NCBI GenBank assembly: GCA_031841125.1
Contig: CM063108.1
Span: 51,854,122 to 51,918,121, forward strand
Length of the DNA: 64,000 bases
Direction of reading: 5' to 3'
Source of the DNA: Acanthococcus lagerstroemiae
Taxonomy: Eukaryota > Arthropoda > Insecta > Hemiptera > Eriococcidae
In this document: in pieces, positions 11,462 through 22,880 of the stretch
How the letters are laid out: the number at the start of each line of letters is the position of its first letter
Position numbering within the stretch: the first letter of the stretch is position 1
The notes under the pieces: generated by a model
Seen by the model: the letters and a program-made list of their open reading frames with translations, nothing else
Database searches by the model: none
What the model was told of the DNA's origin: nothing
Made by a program: the position numbers and the translations under genes

Positions 11462-12379
11462 AAGAATCGGTATCGGTGTCCCGAACTTACCTGAAACTTC
11501 CAGAGGTCTGCAAACTACGGTCACCTCCCCAACAGCCTCTGAACTTCCGAATTTTCATAAAAACTTATCGACCTCGTACTCTCTCAAATTTTTGCGAATT
11601 TTCTATTAGCTCCTTTTGAATTCCCATTTTCATAATTTTTTCTTCAATTTTTCTCAGCACATTTCAAACGTCCTGAATTCCCTGACTGGTTGGTACCCCC
11701 GAAATTCTCGATTATCAAAATAACCGGAACAGCGTAATGGAAACGGATTGTCCATTAATGATACCACACGTTACAATCATAGTGGGGCGGGCGAAGAAGC
11801 TTATAGAGAGGAGAAGGATTAGGGTTTGGAAATGGAAAATATTAGACTTTTTAATGAAACCATTTCATATACCTAATCACAACTAAAAATGGAGCCTATG
11901 CATTTCCCCCCCCCCATTTATTATCAATTTTTTCAAATCGCTGATAGAATTTTCTCCTTCCAAGAACTGACTCTTTTTCAATGAATGCATCCGGTCAAGT
12001 TTTTCACAACTTAATAATAACACTGAGGGAATTAATCCTGTCGACGACGTAGAGGTTACCTGCGCAGGATTGTCCCCTTTATGGTGCCCACTGCTTGCCC
12101 AGAACCGCTGACCAGTCAGACAACACACCAGGCGAGAATTCGCCGAAGTCACTGACTGGCTGCTGGCACGCCGACCCTTATGTCCCAAACGAAAGTTCGC
12201 CGAAATTGAGCACAAACGAGACCGAGGGGAAGGTACCACAAGATCTGACTCCAGACAAAAAGCACGATTAGAATCAACGGTACTATGTAACCTACTATAC
12301 TCAATCTTTCCGAAAAATACAAACATCTGCATCTGACATCATGTGAGTTTGGGAGAGACATCACAATTATTCTACTCAT
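11462..12379. other. Unassigned; possible intron or intergenic DNA
   Basis: If 11459 is an exon end, this would be intron. C10 run at 11906-11915. The 149-codon minus frame at 11883-12332 begins inside the C run side and matches nothing I know. Confidence 0.35.
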
Positions 12380-12450
12380 TTACTATTTTTCAATGTTTTT
12401 ACTGGAGCAACATTAAAATTATTGGACTTATTGGACCGGTAGACACCCTG
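12380..12450 (-). mobile_element. Right end of a CAGGGTGTCTAC-family MITE (fragment)
   Basis: Read on the minus strand from 12450 it starts CAGGGTGTCTACCGGTCCAA and continues with TCCAATAAGTCCAATA-like words. The same words occur in the fragment at 43645. No opposite terminus was identified, so the copy is probably truncated. Confidence 0.5.
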
Positions 12451-12655
12451 GAGATGATTAAAAGACGAACGAGTAGCCAGAACGTTCCTGAAACGGAAAA
12501 ATAACACAGTAACAAAACGTTGACCCTCAAGCGGAATAACGTAACGATAACGTATCCTTGACGTTGTCAGGGTTGGGCATCATTCAAGCTGAAGTGCCAA
12601 ATGGTTGGAGCTGACGCCACTCAACACTCAAGCCCGAAATAAGAGCGGGACAGGG

Positions 12656-12700
12656 ACGTCACTAGAGTATTAGCGGGGTGGGGGGAGGATACGTCGAGAA
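12656..12700 (+). mobile_element. hAT-like terminus, orphan
   Basis: CAGGGACGTCACTAG followed by a G-rich stretch resembles the terminus at 25473 (minus: CAGGGGCGTCACTGG) and the hAT-type consensus beginning CAGGG. No partner terminus is visible nearby. Confidence 0.35.
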
Positions 12701-13404
12701 TACAGATAACGATGAAAAAATTGTCAATGCAAAAAAAAAACCTGGTCACATTCGATAGTTCGCCATTTGATTTTGAAAACGGGTAGTCGAACCGAACATG
12801 AGTTCTCGTGCCATTCCTTTTTGGTTCTTCAAAGTCGGCTTGTGGGTCTGTTCTGAACCGTTCACCTTAAACTTGATGCGTTCCCGTTCCGGCCATTGAT
12901 GCGCTCATTTTGTTTACCATTAAAAAATCATAACAATGCTGTAAAAAATTACAGTATTTGGTTCCTGTTATGATCGATTCAGGTTCCGTTTCTTCCGTTC
13001 CGTTCGTTCTTTCTACCATAAATGACTGAAAATGTCATCTCAATAATACCTACTGAAATGTTTCATCGAAACGATAAAAACAAATGAACAATTTTTCGAT
13101 TTCACTGACTAAATAGCTGAATTTGCTGGAAAATGCCAACTCCGAAGATTCGGACGGGGTATCACTGACTCTCTCACAATCCTCACATACCGCCCCTGAG
13201 GCGAAGTGTTACTCTGTTTTTCCGACAGTTTGAGTTAGAGTAGAACGGTACTCAATTTTAAGTGTAGTGGAAAGTCACTCCGCACTCCCCGCTTCCAATT
13301 TTCTTCACCGACCAGCTTCGTAAACTGAAAGGAACAGATTTTTTCTTCTAAATAGTATGAAAAAAGAACGTGAAGTCGGAGTATAAACAGACCTTATTTG
13401 TATC

Positions 13405-13450
13405 GGTGGTTTGGTGGGCGAGTGGATTCGAATCTCAGTACGGACGGCGA
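13405..13450 (+). repeat. tRNA-like box fragment, possible SINE remnant
   Basis: GGTGGGCGAGTGG followed by GATTCGAATCTC resembles tRNA A-box and B-box sequences, but the spacing is compressed to a few bases. This is not a functional tRNA; it may be an internally deleted SINE head. Confidence 0.25.
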
Positions 13451-13683
13451 ATTTTTAAAAGATTAAAATATGATAAGAAAATGATAAAATACAAGAATAT
13501 AATATTATGAAAAACTTTAACATCCGACCAAGACACACCAACTGTAGCAAGAGGTGGAGTTCAATTCAATTTTTCCGGCGGAATTCAGAAAGACTACAAC
13601 GGGGTTAACTATATCTAGAGACTACTAACACCTGACTAATCTTATAGAGAAGGAAAACTCTTTCATAACCATTCCCGTGTAAT

Positions 13684-14237
13684 CAGGGACTGCAAACCAG
13701 CCGATAGCTTTTAGCCACTAGCCAGACATTTTTCCAAAACTTCTAGCTTAGCGAATAGACGAATGAATACTCAGTGGTAGATAGCGATTAGCGAAGCCAA
13801 TAGCCGGTTCTTTCCGGCTGTTTTTTCTTTTTTTGTATTTTGTTTCCTTTTTCCTCTGCAGATTTCTACGGCCAATTTTGCGTTATCATTCTTTGTTGTT
13901 TCGTCTTTCAGTGTTGCCATTTTCCCGTTTTTTCCTTGTCTCAGTTCTCTTTCCACACACGCCCTCTGTGTTGTTATCGTTGATAACATTTCATTTTACA
14001 AATAACAATCGCCCCTCCCTACCCTTAGGACAGTATGCTCACCCTCACCTTCTTAGTTCTGATGTGAGCCCCTTTAACAGAGCTTCCAAAAGTGAATTAG
14101 CTCATAGCCGTGAGCTTTTAGCTATTAAGCTGTTATTGGCTGAGAGGCTAGCTTTTGAGCTAGCCAAAAACTTTATATTTCAAGGTCATGTAGCTTTAGT
14201 CGATAGCTTAGCTTATTTAATTGGCTTGCAGTCCCAG
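13684..14237. mobile_element. hAT-like nonautonomous element with subterminal GCTA repeats
   Basis: Seen: the left end is CAGGGACTGCAAACCA and the right end, inverted, is CTGGGACTGCAAGCCA. Flanking octamers are CGTGTAAT (13676-13683) and CCAGTAAT (14238-14245), which agree at 6 of 8 positions. Words such as TAGCTTAGC, TAGCTTTTAGC and GCTAGC recur inside both arms. Known: CAGGG ends, 8-bp target duplications and subterminal repeats fit the hAT superfamily. The frame at 13833-14276 does not look like a transposase. Confidence 0.65.
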
Positions 14238-14477
14238 CCAGTAATGGCTTGTCACCAAGGAGAATTAAGACTATAACCCATGTATCAAAAATAATTGATC
14301 AAGGAGGCCTATTATTTGTATCTAAAAGCGCGCGTCAACGTTCATAATCAAATTATAATTATTTTTATTCATTTATTGTAAACAAATTTTCAAGTAAAAA
14401 TTTAACAGAAAATTAAAATTCAGAAATTGTATGAACGTCATTTCCGATAATAATCAGGTTTATTCCATTTAGTTATT

Positions 14478-14855
14478 CAGGGACATACCGAAGAGTTTTT
14501 CCATTGGGGGGGGGGGTGTAAAATTGTGAAAGTCCCAACTGACTCAACTCAGAATTACCAAGTATCAAGGCCAAAAAAAAAAAAAAAAGGCTTGTGACTG
14601 GTTGGATTTTTTCAACTGATACTCAGCTCAAAATCCCCAACTATCAAAGCAAAGGAAGAAAATTCGGGTAACTTGTTGGGTTTTTCCAACTTCTCAATTC
14701 AATTCCCAACTATCAAAGCCAAAAAAAACACCACCTTGTAACTTGTTGGATTTTCCCAACTCGCTTGATTAAATTGGTAATCTTCCCCACCTTCTGAGTG
14801 AAAGTTCCCACAGGGGGAGGGGTGTATACCCCCCCCCCCTATCGGTACGTCCCTG
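14478..14855. mobile_element. hAT-like MITE with internal tandem repeats and G tracts at both ends
   Basis: Terminal inverted repeats are CAGGGACATACCGA (left) and CAGGGACGTACCGA (right, inverted). An 11-G run lies 15 bp inside the left end and an 11-C run 2 bp inside the right TIR. The interior holds about three diverged copies of a unit containing CAACTATCAAAGC and ACTTGTTGGATTTTTCCAAC. Flanking octamers TAGTTATT and TGGTCACC differ only by transitions, so the target duplication is unclear. Confidence 0.7.
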
Positions 14856-15023
14856 TGGTCACCGGTGGAACGGTTCGCATTTTTACAATGTGGAATATCA
14901 ATCTCCGATTACGAAAGCGAACCACAACTGGAATCGAACATAATTTGTTGAAGAACACGTACGATTGTTTTTTCTTAAAATTAAACTTTTTCCATTAAAA
15001 TAGCGACTTTCAACTGCTCTATA

Positions 15024-15341
15024 CAGTAGACACTCGATTATCCAACACAATTGGGGAATGGAGACTGTCGGATAAAGAAAAAGTCGGATAATACGAATGT
15101 GATATTTTTCTAGGTTCTTTTTGATGCAGTAGGCCTGAATAGTGGTAGTAGATTGATTAAGGAAGTACAGAACAGCAATGTTTGAACAAAATTTTATTAT
15201 AAAATTGCAAAATGCATACAACGTAGTCGGTTTGTTACTGTCGGATAATACGGAGAATTGTCCGATAATCGGAGTGCCGCATAATAGGGAGAAAATTTTT
15301 AGTGTCGGATAAAGAGGTGTCGGATAATCGAGTGCCTACTG
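15024..15341. mobile_element. pogo/Tigger-like MITE
   Basis: The left end is CAGTAGACACTCGATTATCC and the right end, inverted, is CAGTAGGCACTCGATTATCC, differing at one base. Both are flanked by TA (15022-15023 and 15342-15343). The inside repeats GTCGGATAA several times. Known: CAGT-type termini with GATTATCC and a TA target site are typical of pogo-like elements of the Tc1/mariner superfamily. Length is 318 bp with no transposase, hence a MITE. Confidence 0.88.
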
Positions 15342-15345
15342 TACT

Positions 15346-18124
15346 CGTGTTATCAGGTTATCCCTCTTCTTCCTCACTAATGTGCCTTAATTTTTAAGGC
15401 ACTTTTGAAGTAATATCAAAACTGGGATTCCACAACGTCCGAACTTCATACAAGTCAATTTTTTCTACTATTAGCCCCGTTCCTCATCTCTCAAGACCTC
15501 GATTTTCATGGCGGTTAGAAAGCAAAGTCGAAATCGAATTACACAACCTTGGAAAAACTCAAGAAATGATAACTTATCCGAACCTGTATGTATATTTTCA
15601 CCTCTACGGGCCTGAATTTTTATGCGGCAGAAGATCAATGTTAAGACCTAATTCTGAAGTCCAAAAGAAAAAATTCTAGAAAACGATATGAAAGTTGGTA
15701 CAAGTTTTGACCCTCGCCTCTCCGAGAGGTCTAAATTTCAAGTCAGGGGCATATAAAAAATGAACCCAGTCATCGATATGTTCATTCCTTTCGCGATTGT
15801 AAAAATGCTACTTCAGAAATGGGATAGAACTTAAAAAAACACAATCTTATTTAGATGTATTAAGAGTGAAAGGAATCGACGAATGGGTTGATACAGGGAC
15901 TGAAAAGCGTGTCCGATGACTGCTTGCGCCCAAGCTGGTCACTAAAATTAGCGATGTCGAAAAATGTTCAAAATTCTGCGTTTCCCTTCGCAAGGTTAAC
16001 AAGAGGGCCATTTTAAACCCTCCTTTCTGACAGTTCTGACACATTTACAAAAAAATTGCGAACTACTTTTTATACGAAATTTTAAGAGGAATAATATTTG
16101 TTGGGAACATTTCTTCCTAAATTTGACAGTTCTCAATACGTTTGCGCGTGTAAAAAAAAACTGATTTGGGGAGCTGAACTCTACCACACAATAACCAACA
16201 AGCAGACTTTGCACAGCTTTTCTTTCGAGACACAGCGGACCCACTCAAACAATTCAAAGCTCCCGCTTATCACCAAAAAATTTCTTCAATTTTCCTAGTT
16301 TCTCTCGACTAACCGTCATTCCCTCCGACAAAGAGTTGGGAACTTCAAATTCCACATCGTAACTTCGACATCTGCAATTTCACTGTATATCAGAACCCAG
16401 GTAAAAAATGTAAGGTATATTCGATCTGGTTGATGATTTCGCGAACCAGTATCGTGTATCGGATACATACCAATGTTCAGAGTGGGAGCTCGCAGATTGA
16501 GTGGCGGTGGAACCATAATTAGATAACACACTGGTCTCTTACCTGCGCTGCTGCGATGTTTTCACAGTTTAGTAATGCGCGTAGGTTGGTGTATTGGTGA
16601 GATTGATTTCCTGGCACACAAACCCGTAGGTAGACGATCTATACATATTATAAGCATTTCGTTTATCAGAATTCACATGGACGAAAGGAACTTCCAAAGG
16701 TTTATAGTAGCTTCGGGCCAAATATATATTCTCAGACAGCTTCGTCTTCTTTCCGGATTTCTCGATCTTCGAGCGAGCTGTAGCACGATGACTTGCAGTG
16801 TTAGAGTGGAAGAATTTCCACATTTATCCAGTATTCTGGAATTTCGATTGAATCAAAACTATTATGTCACTTTCGAAGTACGGAGCAAGAAAACCTTTCC
16901 CCATGAATTTGTTTTCAATGTTAAAAAAAATAATGTCCAGTCAGACTCGAGGCTGAATTTGACCCACTATGCGGAAGAAATGCGAAAACAGCATTAATTT
17001 AGATTTTTCCTGACAAGTTCTCAACTGTGGTAGAACGAACAGTCCACTGTATCCTAATTCCAGCTTCATAGTGCAGGAGAAAGTGCTGGTATTTTTCAGT
17101 ATCATAAAATTGCTATCATCTCATCATGGAGTAATAAAAATTCTATTCCGGCAATATATCACCTGAGTATTCGATTTATTCGAACGAGATGACAATTTTT
17201 CTAGTTTTAGTACTACTGGAACTGCCATACAAATTACGGTAATTTCGATTATCTTGTTTTAAATGTACGGCTAGTATTGATTGGGATCATCTTATCTCAA
17301 ATTATCAAGTCATTTGAGAATCAAAAAAATTAAAAACACTAATCTATATTTTTGATTTAAGTGGCGTGTCTTTCAAGTTCTTTCCGTTAACGAGCAAATC
17401 GGAGGGAAAGTCTGGCAGCCTCAAATTTAAATTCTTCACGGAACCTGAAGTCCAGAATTTTCCAAAATTTGACGGGAACTATCCAAGATTTTCTGTTATC
17501 GATTCCCGACAAAAAGAACGCTAATTTTTCTAGTTTTAGGAGACTCGAGGCTATAGCCAAATAAAGCGCACTTATCCATCCTCCTTATTACGTTATGACA
17601 GGGTCATCAGAATGACGTTTCAGTATGAAAGAAGAAATAACGGGGCAAGATATCGTCTGTATTTATCTGATAATTCACGTCATTTCTGATTCGTTTTACC
17701 TCAGTCTAACTTTATTCCGCCTTTCCTCTGCGAATAATTCGATGAAATCGGTATCGTCCATGGAAATGAAGAAAGTCAATCAAAACGATGATATGATTAT
17801 CATTTCATAATTCTAGAAAATTTTACCAAGTTCTCTGGCACTATACTGGAAGTAAGACACGAAGGACAGTCCATGGCTCCTGGAATCAACACCCACGAAG
17901 AAACTTCACAATTCTCTCCTCGCCGTGCAATGGGTCTAAATTCGAATTTAAACTAGACGAAATTGAATTTTATTGAAAATTTAAAGAAAACGACGTTTTT
18001 GTGTTTTTCTAATTTTGAGTTAAGCTTCACGATAAGAATATGTTATTCTTTTTAGACCCTGGAAGTCATCTTCATGCACATCGCTGGGAAGATAGCGTCC
18101 GACGAAAGACGAAGGTCCTACTGC
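15346..18124. other. No supportable gene; unassigned
   Basis: The longest frame (16575-16997, plus, 140 codons) has no recognisable domain or signal peptide. The segment 16158-16235 weakly matches 48118-48185 (both contain a GGGGAGCT or GGGAGCT word, then CCACA, then GCACAGCTTTT), suggesting an old dispersed repeat. Nothing else stands out. Confidence 0.4.
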
Positions 18125-18129
18125 TTATA

Positions 18130-18521
18130 CAGGGTTTCTACCAAATACGAATTTTCCAAAGGGTATGACCTTTGTATGACTTTCGTGTGATCTCTATTCG
18201 ACTTTTTTTCCGCACATTCTCACGCTTGAACAGGATTTTCACAAGGGAAAAAATAGATTCAAAAACATGCTAATTGCATGCAAAAACTTTGAAAAAACTG
18301 AATAATTAAATAATAACGAACGAATTATTACTAAGAATGTTGCGAAGAACCCAATTTTTGAATTAAATTTCAATTTGGGTTGTATTTTGATAAGAAGTAT
18401 TGCAGTTGTTTAGAAAGAATTGCCAAATTTTTAAGTAATTGGAGGCAATTGTATGACTTGTAATAACCACTGGTTCAATTGTAGGACTTTGGTGTGACTT
18501 GCATGACCGGTAGACATCCTG
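18130..18521. mobile_element. CAGGGTGTCTAC-family MITE, 5-bp target duplication TTATA
   Basis: The left end CAGGGTTTCTACC and right end inverted CAGGATGTCTACC match at 11 of 13 positions. TTATA flanks both sides exactly (18125-18129 and 18522-18526). The element is 392 bp. Inside it, words like GTATGACTT recur near both ends. No coding capacity. Confidence 0.82.
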
Positions 18522-19149
18522 TTATAGGTATCCTATAGTCAAATAGGATCTTCTCGAAAACCGGTCTGAATTGTAAGTAAAATTCGAAACTCCTCACTCT
18601 CCACCACTCCTTGAACGAAGAAACTGGCCTGCTTACAGAATATGCAATAAGAAAACAAATCCTAATTCCAGGACTAATCCTCCCTCTTCCCTCACTGCAT
18701 CCAGGTCGGCCAAACAAAATCATGAAAAAAAGATCCTCACTCGGAACGTTTTCTCTATCTCGACACGTCATAAACGATTAGAACTAAGGGTCGACGAGTT
18801 ATAAACGAGATTAGCAGAACTATCAAAGGATCTGAAGAGTTCCAAGACATTTTAAATAAGAGTGGAAGCATCTTCAAAAAAGTTTTTATCAAGTTTTGAC
18901 TCCCTGGAAAAGTGAGCCGAAGTCCTAAACGAGTTTTGGAAAGTCAGCCGATGTCCTAAACCAGAGTAAATTGTTCCACATTCGAAGTACCAAATCAAAT
19001 TACTAAGTTAATTACAGTCGCCTCCCAATTATTCGTCATCGGTTCATCCCGCCCTCCGAATTATCCGCCTCGAATTTATCTGCCCGCCCTTACGGATTAT
19101 CCGTCTAAGGGCGGATAATCCAAAATCTTACCAAAATCACGGCTTTAGT

Positions 19150-19465
19150 CCTTAGCACAGCTGATTGATGATGCTTTTCTAGCGCTCGAAAATCGCTGGT
19201 GCTTAAAGAACAACAACTCGCGATAACTGCTCAAGATATCATGAAATTCAGAAAGTGGAGAAATTATGCCGCTGAAGAGCGGCTTATCGCGAAGAAGCAA
19301 ACAAAAATTACAGATTTTTCAAAGAAACAACGTTTTATTTTAGCTTTTTTATTTTCAGTATTGTCCTTTTTTCCCTTCGTTGACCAAAAAGCCAAAATTG
19401 TCAATTTTTTTGGATACAGACGATTTTTTGTACAAACTTCTCAACATGAAGATACTTCAGTATAG
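19150..19465 (+). pseudogene. pogo/Tigger transposase C-terminal remnant
   Basis: The frame at 19199-19465 reads IMKFRKWRNYAAEERLIA, then KKQTKITDF. This closely resembles the extreme C-terminus of Tigger/jerky-type transposases, which end in a W-R...-KQT-ITDFF motif that resembles a PCNA-interacting box. Upstream at about 19160, LIDDAFLALE-like residues occur in a second frame, so a frameshift separates them. The DDE catalytic core and CENP-B-like DNA-binding domains are absent. The sequence past about 19340 becomes hydrophobic and is probably noncoding. Confidence 0.65.
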
Positions 19466-19729
19466 AAAAAGGCTTGAAACAGGGAGATTCGCTATCGCCA
19501 ATATTATTCAGTAGTGTTCTGGAAGACGTAATCAAAAATTAAATTGGGATAAAAGGGGGATATCTATAAATGGAGAAAAGTTGAATAATTTGAGGTTCGC
19601 GGACAATCTGATGATATAACAGAAAATTATGATGATTTAAAAGAAATGCTATACGAATTAAATGCAACAGGGAAGAAAGAAGAGAATATAAATAAACAAC
19701 CAAATAATTGAAAATCTAAAAGAAGTGGT

Positions 19730-20660
19730 CAGGGTCGTTCCGACGGGGAGGGTTTTAGGGGTTCAAACCCCTCCCATTGGCAAAAATAAAAACACGAAAG
19801 AACGATGGGTTAAGACGGAGAGGAGGGCGGACCTGTGATTGAGCCCCTCCTCCACCAGGAAAAAATGTATCTTAATGGCAAGCTCCCTCTCCCCTTACTT
19901 AAATCCTGGGTACGGCCCTGTATAACAGCAAGAATAATAATAATATAATGAAAAGGTCAACACTTGGTAAATTTGGCCAACTTCTGATTGATTTTGGATT
20001 TTGCTAATAGATGGACATTTTTAAAATCTCAAACCAAAAATAAATAAACAAAAAATAGGTATACACTTTTAAAATGTTTTCCAATAAATAAGAATCGACT
20101 TCCTTGAATTGGCCAGTTTGGCAAGACGTTTTGAAAGGAACATTTTCCCTACATCTCCCATTGCTATGTCCATCCATCCAAGCGCGGAAAACTCTTGAAA
20201 ATAACTGTTCTTTTCAGTTTAAATGGACGAAAAACCAAAAACCATTTCATTCACCCTGTTCACCATTTGAAATAATATGTTTTTTTTTGTAAAATTTCAA
20301 CTTATTACCCTTGTCCCCTTAAACAGCTCTGTTGAGGCCAGTTACGGAAATTATTATTTTGAAATTTCTCGTATATTATTTAGGATATTTCAAAAATTTA
20401 CCTAGTTCATCGGAAAAGTGCAGGGCCGTAACCCCCCCCTCCCTCATAGTAAAAAAAAGGAACAAAATGGGTTTGAGGTGGATCTGTTACATTTTTTGTA
20501 AAAAGTATGAAAATGAGAATTTAAAAAAAATGTTGAAGTTTTTGTCATATACATGCACGCAATTGGATAAATTTGGGGTATTTGTAGCGCGCCCCCCCCC
20601 CAGAAAAAATTCATCCTAATCGAAAAACACCCCCTTACTTAAATCCTGAGTACGGCTCTG
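19730..20660 (+). mobile_element. hAT-like composite insertion with perfect 8-bp target duplication
   Basis: GAAGTGGT occurs at 19722-19729 and again at 20661-20668. Removing one copy plus the 931 bp between restores an RTE reading frame (ENLKEV joined to VYLGQ). The outer ends are CAGGGTCGTT and, inverted, CAGAGCCGTACTCAGGATTT. Two more termini lie inside: one ending at 19921 (inverted CAGGGCCGTACCCAGGATTT) and one starting at 20421 (CAGGGCCGTA). So there are two MITE-sized units in the same orientation (19730-19921 and 20421-20660) around about 500 bp of other DNA, apparently moved as one. No transposase was recognised. Confidence 0.8.
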
Positions 20661-21294
20661 GAAGTGGTATATCTCGGCCAGTTAATAACTTTCACAAATA
20701 AAACTGAAAATGAAGTGAACAGACAGATCAGTATGCATGGGGCAAATATTGGGCATTGAAACATATTTTTAAAAATCCTTATAATAACAAACTAAAAGCT
20801 GAAATATTTAATACTTGTATTATTCCTGCTATAGCCTAAGGTGCACAAACGTGGTCATCAAATGAAAAAATATTACACAGAATAGAAATTACCCAAAATA
20901 AAATTCAAGGATCAATAGTAAAAGTAAAATTAATAAACAAATTTAGCAACAAAAAAATAAAGCATGGGAATCCAAAATATCAAACATATCATTAAAAAAC
21001 AAAAATGGAAATGAGCTGATCATGTAAATTGGTTAAATGATAACAGATAGTCCTATAGACTCACTATATGGAACCATATAAAGAAAGAAAAAAAGGACGA
21101 GAGCCAACAAGATGGAAAAACGACATAGTAAAACGGTTGCAAAATGAACAGTACCAAGGAGTGACTATCGACAGAACAGAGTGAAACAGTTTGGGAGAGG
21201 CCTTTGCCTCGGACAGGGCCTAATAGGAATAGAAAAAAGACAAATATAATTGTAATATAAATTAAGTCAGTCATATTTCTGTCAAAATAAAGGC

Positions 21295-21295
<1 letters not shown>

Positions 21296-21364
<69 letters not shown>
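21296..21364. repeat. (TTA)n-(TAG)n microsatellite, RTE tail
   Basis: About ten TTA units followed by about thirteen TAG units, placed immediately after the RTE coding tail and AATAAAGG. It is the likely 3' tail of the retrotransposon, since expanded. Confidence 0.85.
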
Positions 21365-21365
<1 letters not shown>

Positions 21366-21511
21366 TTATAACTTCTCACATAACGTAAATTCAATAAAAA
21401 AAAATGTCCCCATATCTCAGTGATTTTTGATCAAAATTACATGTTTTCGGTTTATCCACAGTTTTCGTTATCCGTCCCACCTTCAGACCGAATTAGGGCG
21501 GGTCTACTGTA

Positions 21512-22880
21512 TCTGCTTCAACTTTTCCAACAATTTTGGTCCAAATAATGAGAACGAAATGAAAGGAAATAAAGGCTGAAAATCTTCATTTGGAATTTTA
21601 AATTAAAATCTTGTAGTCCTGCATCGCAATCCTGCACTCGTTTCTTCTTTAAAGCGAAAGGAGGGGGCAAATTCACCTCAAGCCCGCCACGACCACCACC
21701 TCGAACCGGTGTTTTCAGTACCCACAATTTCGTCGGTCAAGTGCCTTAATGAAACTCGTAACCGAACCATTCCAGTGACCACGACAACGCCGACTTCGAC
21801 TTCCATTCAGCCGCTCTCCGAGCACGAAATCCTGGCGTCAATAACCCTCCACACTCTCGCCAGCTTTTATAATTTTCGTAATGCGGGACGCATCGAACTT
21901 TCGCAAACTCTTCTAGTCGACGAGATTGTATCGCGTTGCCATAAATCAACAAAACTCAAAGATCTTTAGCAACGAACACTCAGAAAACACATACACACAG
22001 AAGGAAAAAAAACAACAAAAATCATTTGCTCCGGCAGCTCTTCGTGTACTTACGAACTCGTATACTCAACCACACACTCACACTTCGCACACGCCAAGCC
22101 ACGTTCTCGCCATTCTATATATCGAAAAAATTGTAAACTTTCTTCTTTCTCTTCTTTCTTCCTTCTCGTCGAAACCCTGTGTATCGTGGTTGTGCCATTT
22201 TTGAAAACCAGAGAAGAGAACTGCGGCGCGCATTACTTTGATTTATGGCCCATTATTGTGGCCGAATATGAAATCGGATAACTATAAAAACCGTATCACG
22301 TCTCTGGTAGCGTTCGTTCCCTTTAAAACTTCATTCTTTACGCTCGCCGAGCCGCTACCACTACGCTCGCCTCTCGCGTAACCGACGTCCGCGCGTCATC
22401 TTCGACCTTTGAGATATTAAACATTCCCCGGGAAATGCCGTCGGCGGCTTATTGCGAACATGCATGCACACACATACGAGTATTATGTCCGCGGTACATA
22501 TTGGGAAGAAAAAAAGTTTATGCGGACATTTCTGGACTTGTGTGATCCGCATTTCAGATCGAACCTACTGCGTGTAACACATGAATGAAATTGCCGCATC
22601 ATTCGATGTAATATTGCGTTACACACGCGCGTACACATTACACAATATATAAACACAATCTCCACGACTAAGTTTTATACAAGAAAAAAAGTCGAGTACG
22701 TGTCGAATGCGTCTTAAATAACGAGCACAAGTGCACATCAGGTGACACGCCAATGACTTCCCGTCGCCGAAATACAATAACCTCGGGGGTAAATCACTCT
22801 ACTGCATCTTGAAAGTTGAGCGCGTATAACGAAGGAACACACACAACCCATTTTTTCGGTAGAGTATAGGACATATCAAT
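21512..22880. other. No supportable gene; CpG-rich patch with a TATA-like box
   Basis: From 22205 to 22480 the DNA is CpG-rich and unique in the window. CTATAAAAACC at 22281-22291 could be a TATA box, with GC-rich DNA following. No initiator consensus or coding exon could be assigned. The frames at 21709-21969 and 21926-22204 are not recognisable. Confidence 0.3.

Larger units (their letters stand above)
19466..21366 (+). mobile_element. 5'-truncated RTE retrotransposon copy, interrupted by a hAT-like insert
   Basis: The first coding words are GLKQGDSLSPILFSSVLEDV (RT motif B), starting at about 19468. Then come IKGGYL and FADN-like residues (GGTTCGCGGACAATCTGATG, the motif C position, frame broken), then EMLYELNATGKK. 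After the insert, coding resumes with VVYLGQLITFTNKTENEVNR. The tail includes GREPTRWKNDIVKRLQ and TEWNSLGEAFASDRA near 21095-21220, typical of RTE C-termini. The copy ends in a trinucleotide microsatellite (21296-21364), as RTE-clade elements usually do. Numerous stops make it dead. Confidence 0.85.
19015..21509 (+). mobile_element. pogo/Tigger-like element hosting nested insertions
   Basis: The left terminus CAGTCGCCTCCCAATTATTC and the right terminus inverted (CAGTAGACCCGCCCTAATTC) are similar, and each is flanked by TA (19013-19014; 21510-21511). Words such as GGATTATCCGTC and GGCGGATAAT near the left, and GGTTTATCC, GTTATCCGTCC near the right, are typical of pogo-like subterminal DNA. 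The left part encodes the tail of a pogo transposase. An RTE retrotransposon is inserted from about 19466 to 21366, so the original element here would be roughly 600 bp: an internally deleted copy. Confidence 0.72.

Noticed and set aside
13833..14276. 147-codon ORF within the hAT-like element
   Set aside because: It overlaps the right end and subterminal repeats of the element and shows no transposase motif.
16575..16997. 140-codon plus-strand ORF
   Set aside because: No recognisable domain, AT-rich flanks, no splice or promoter support.
21053..21394. 113-codon minus ORF with Thr and Asn runs
   Set aside because: The runs translate the RTE tail microsatellite.
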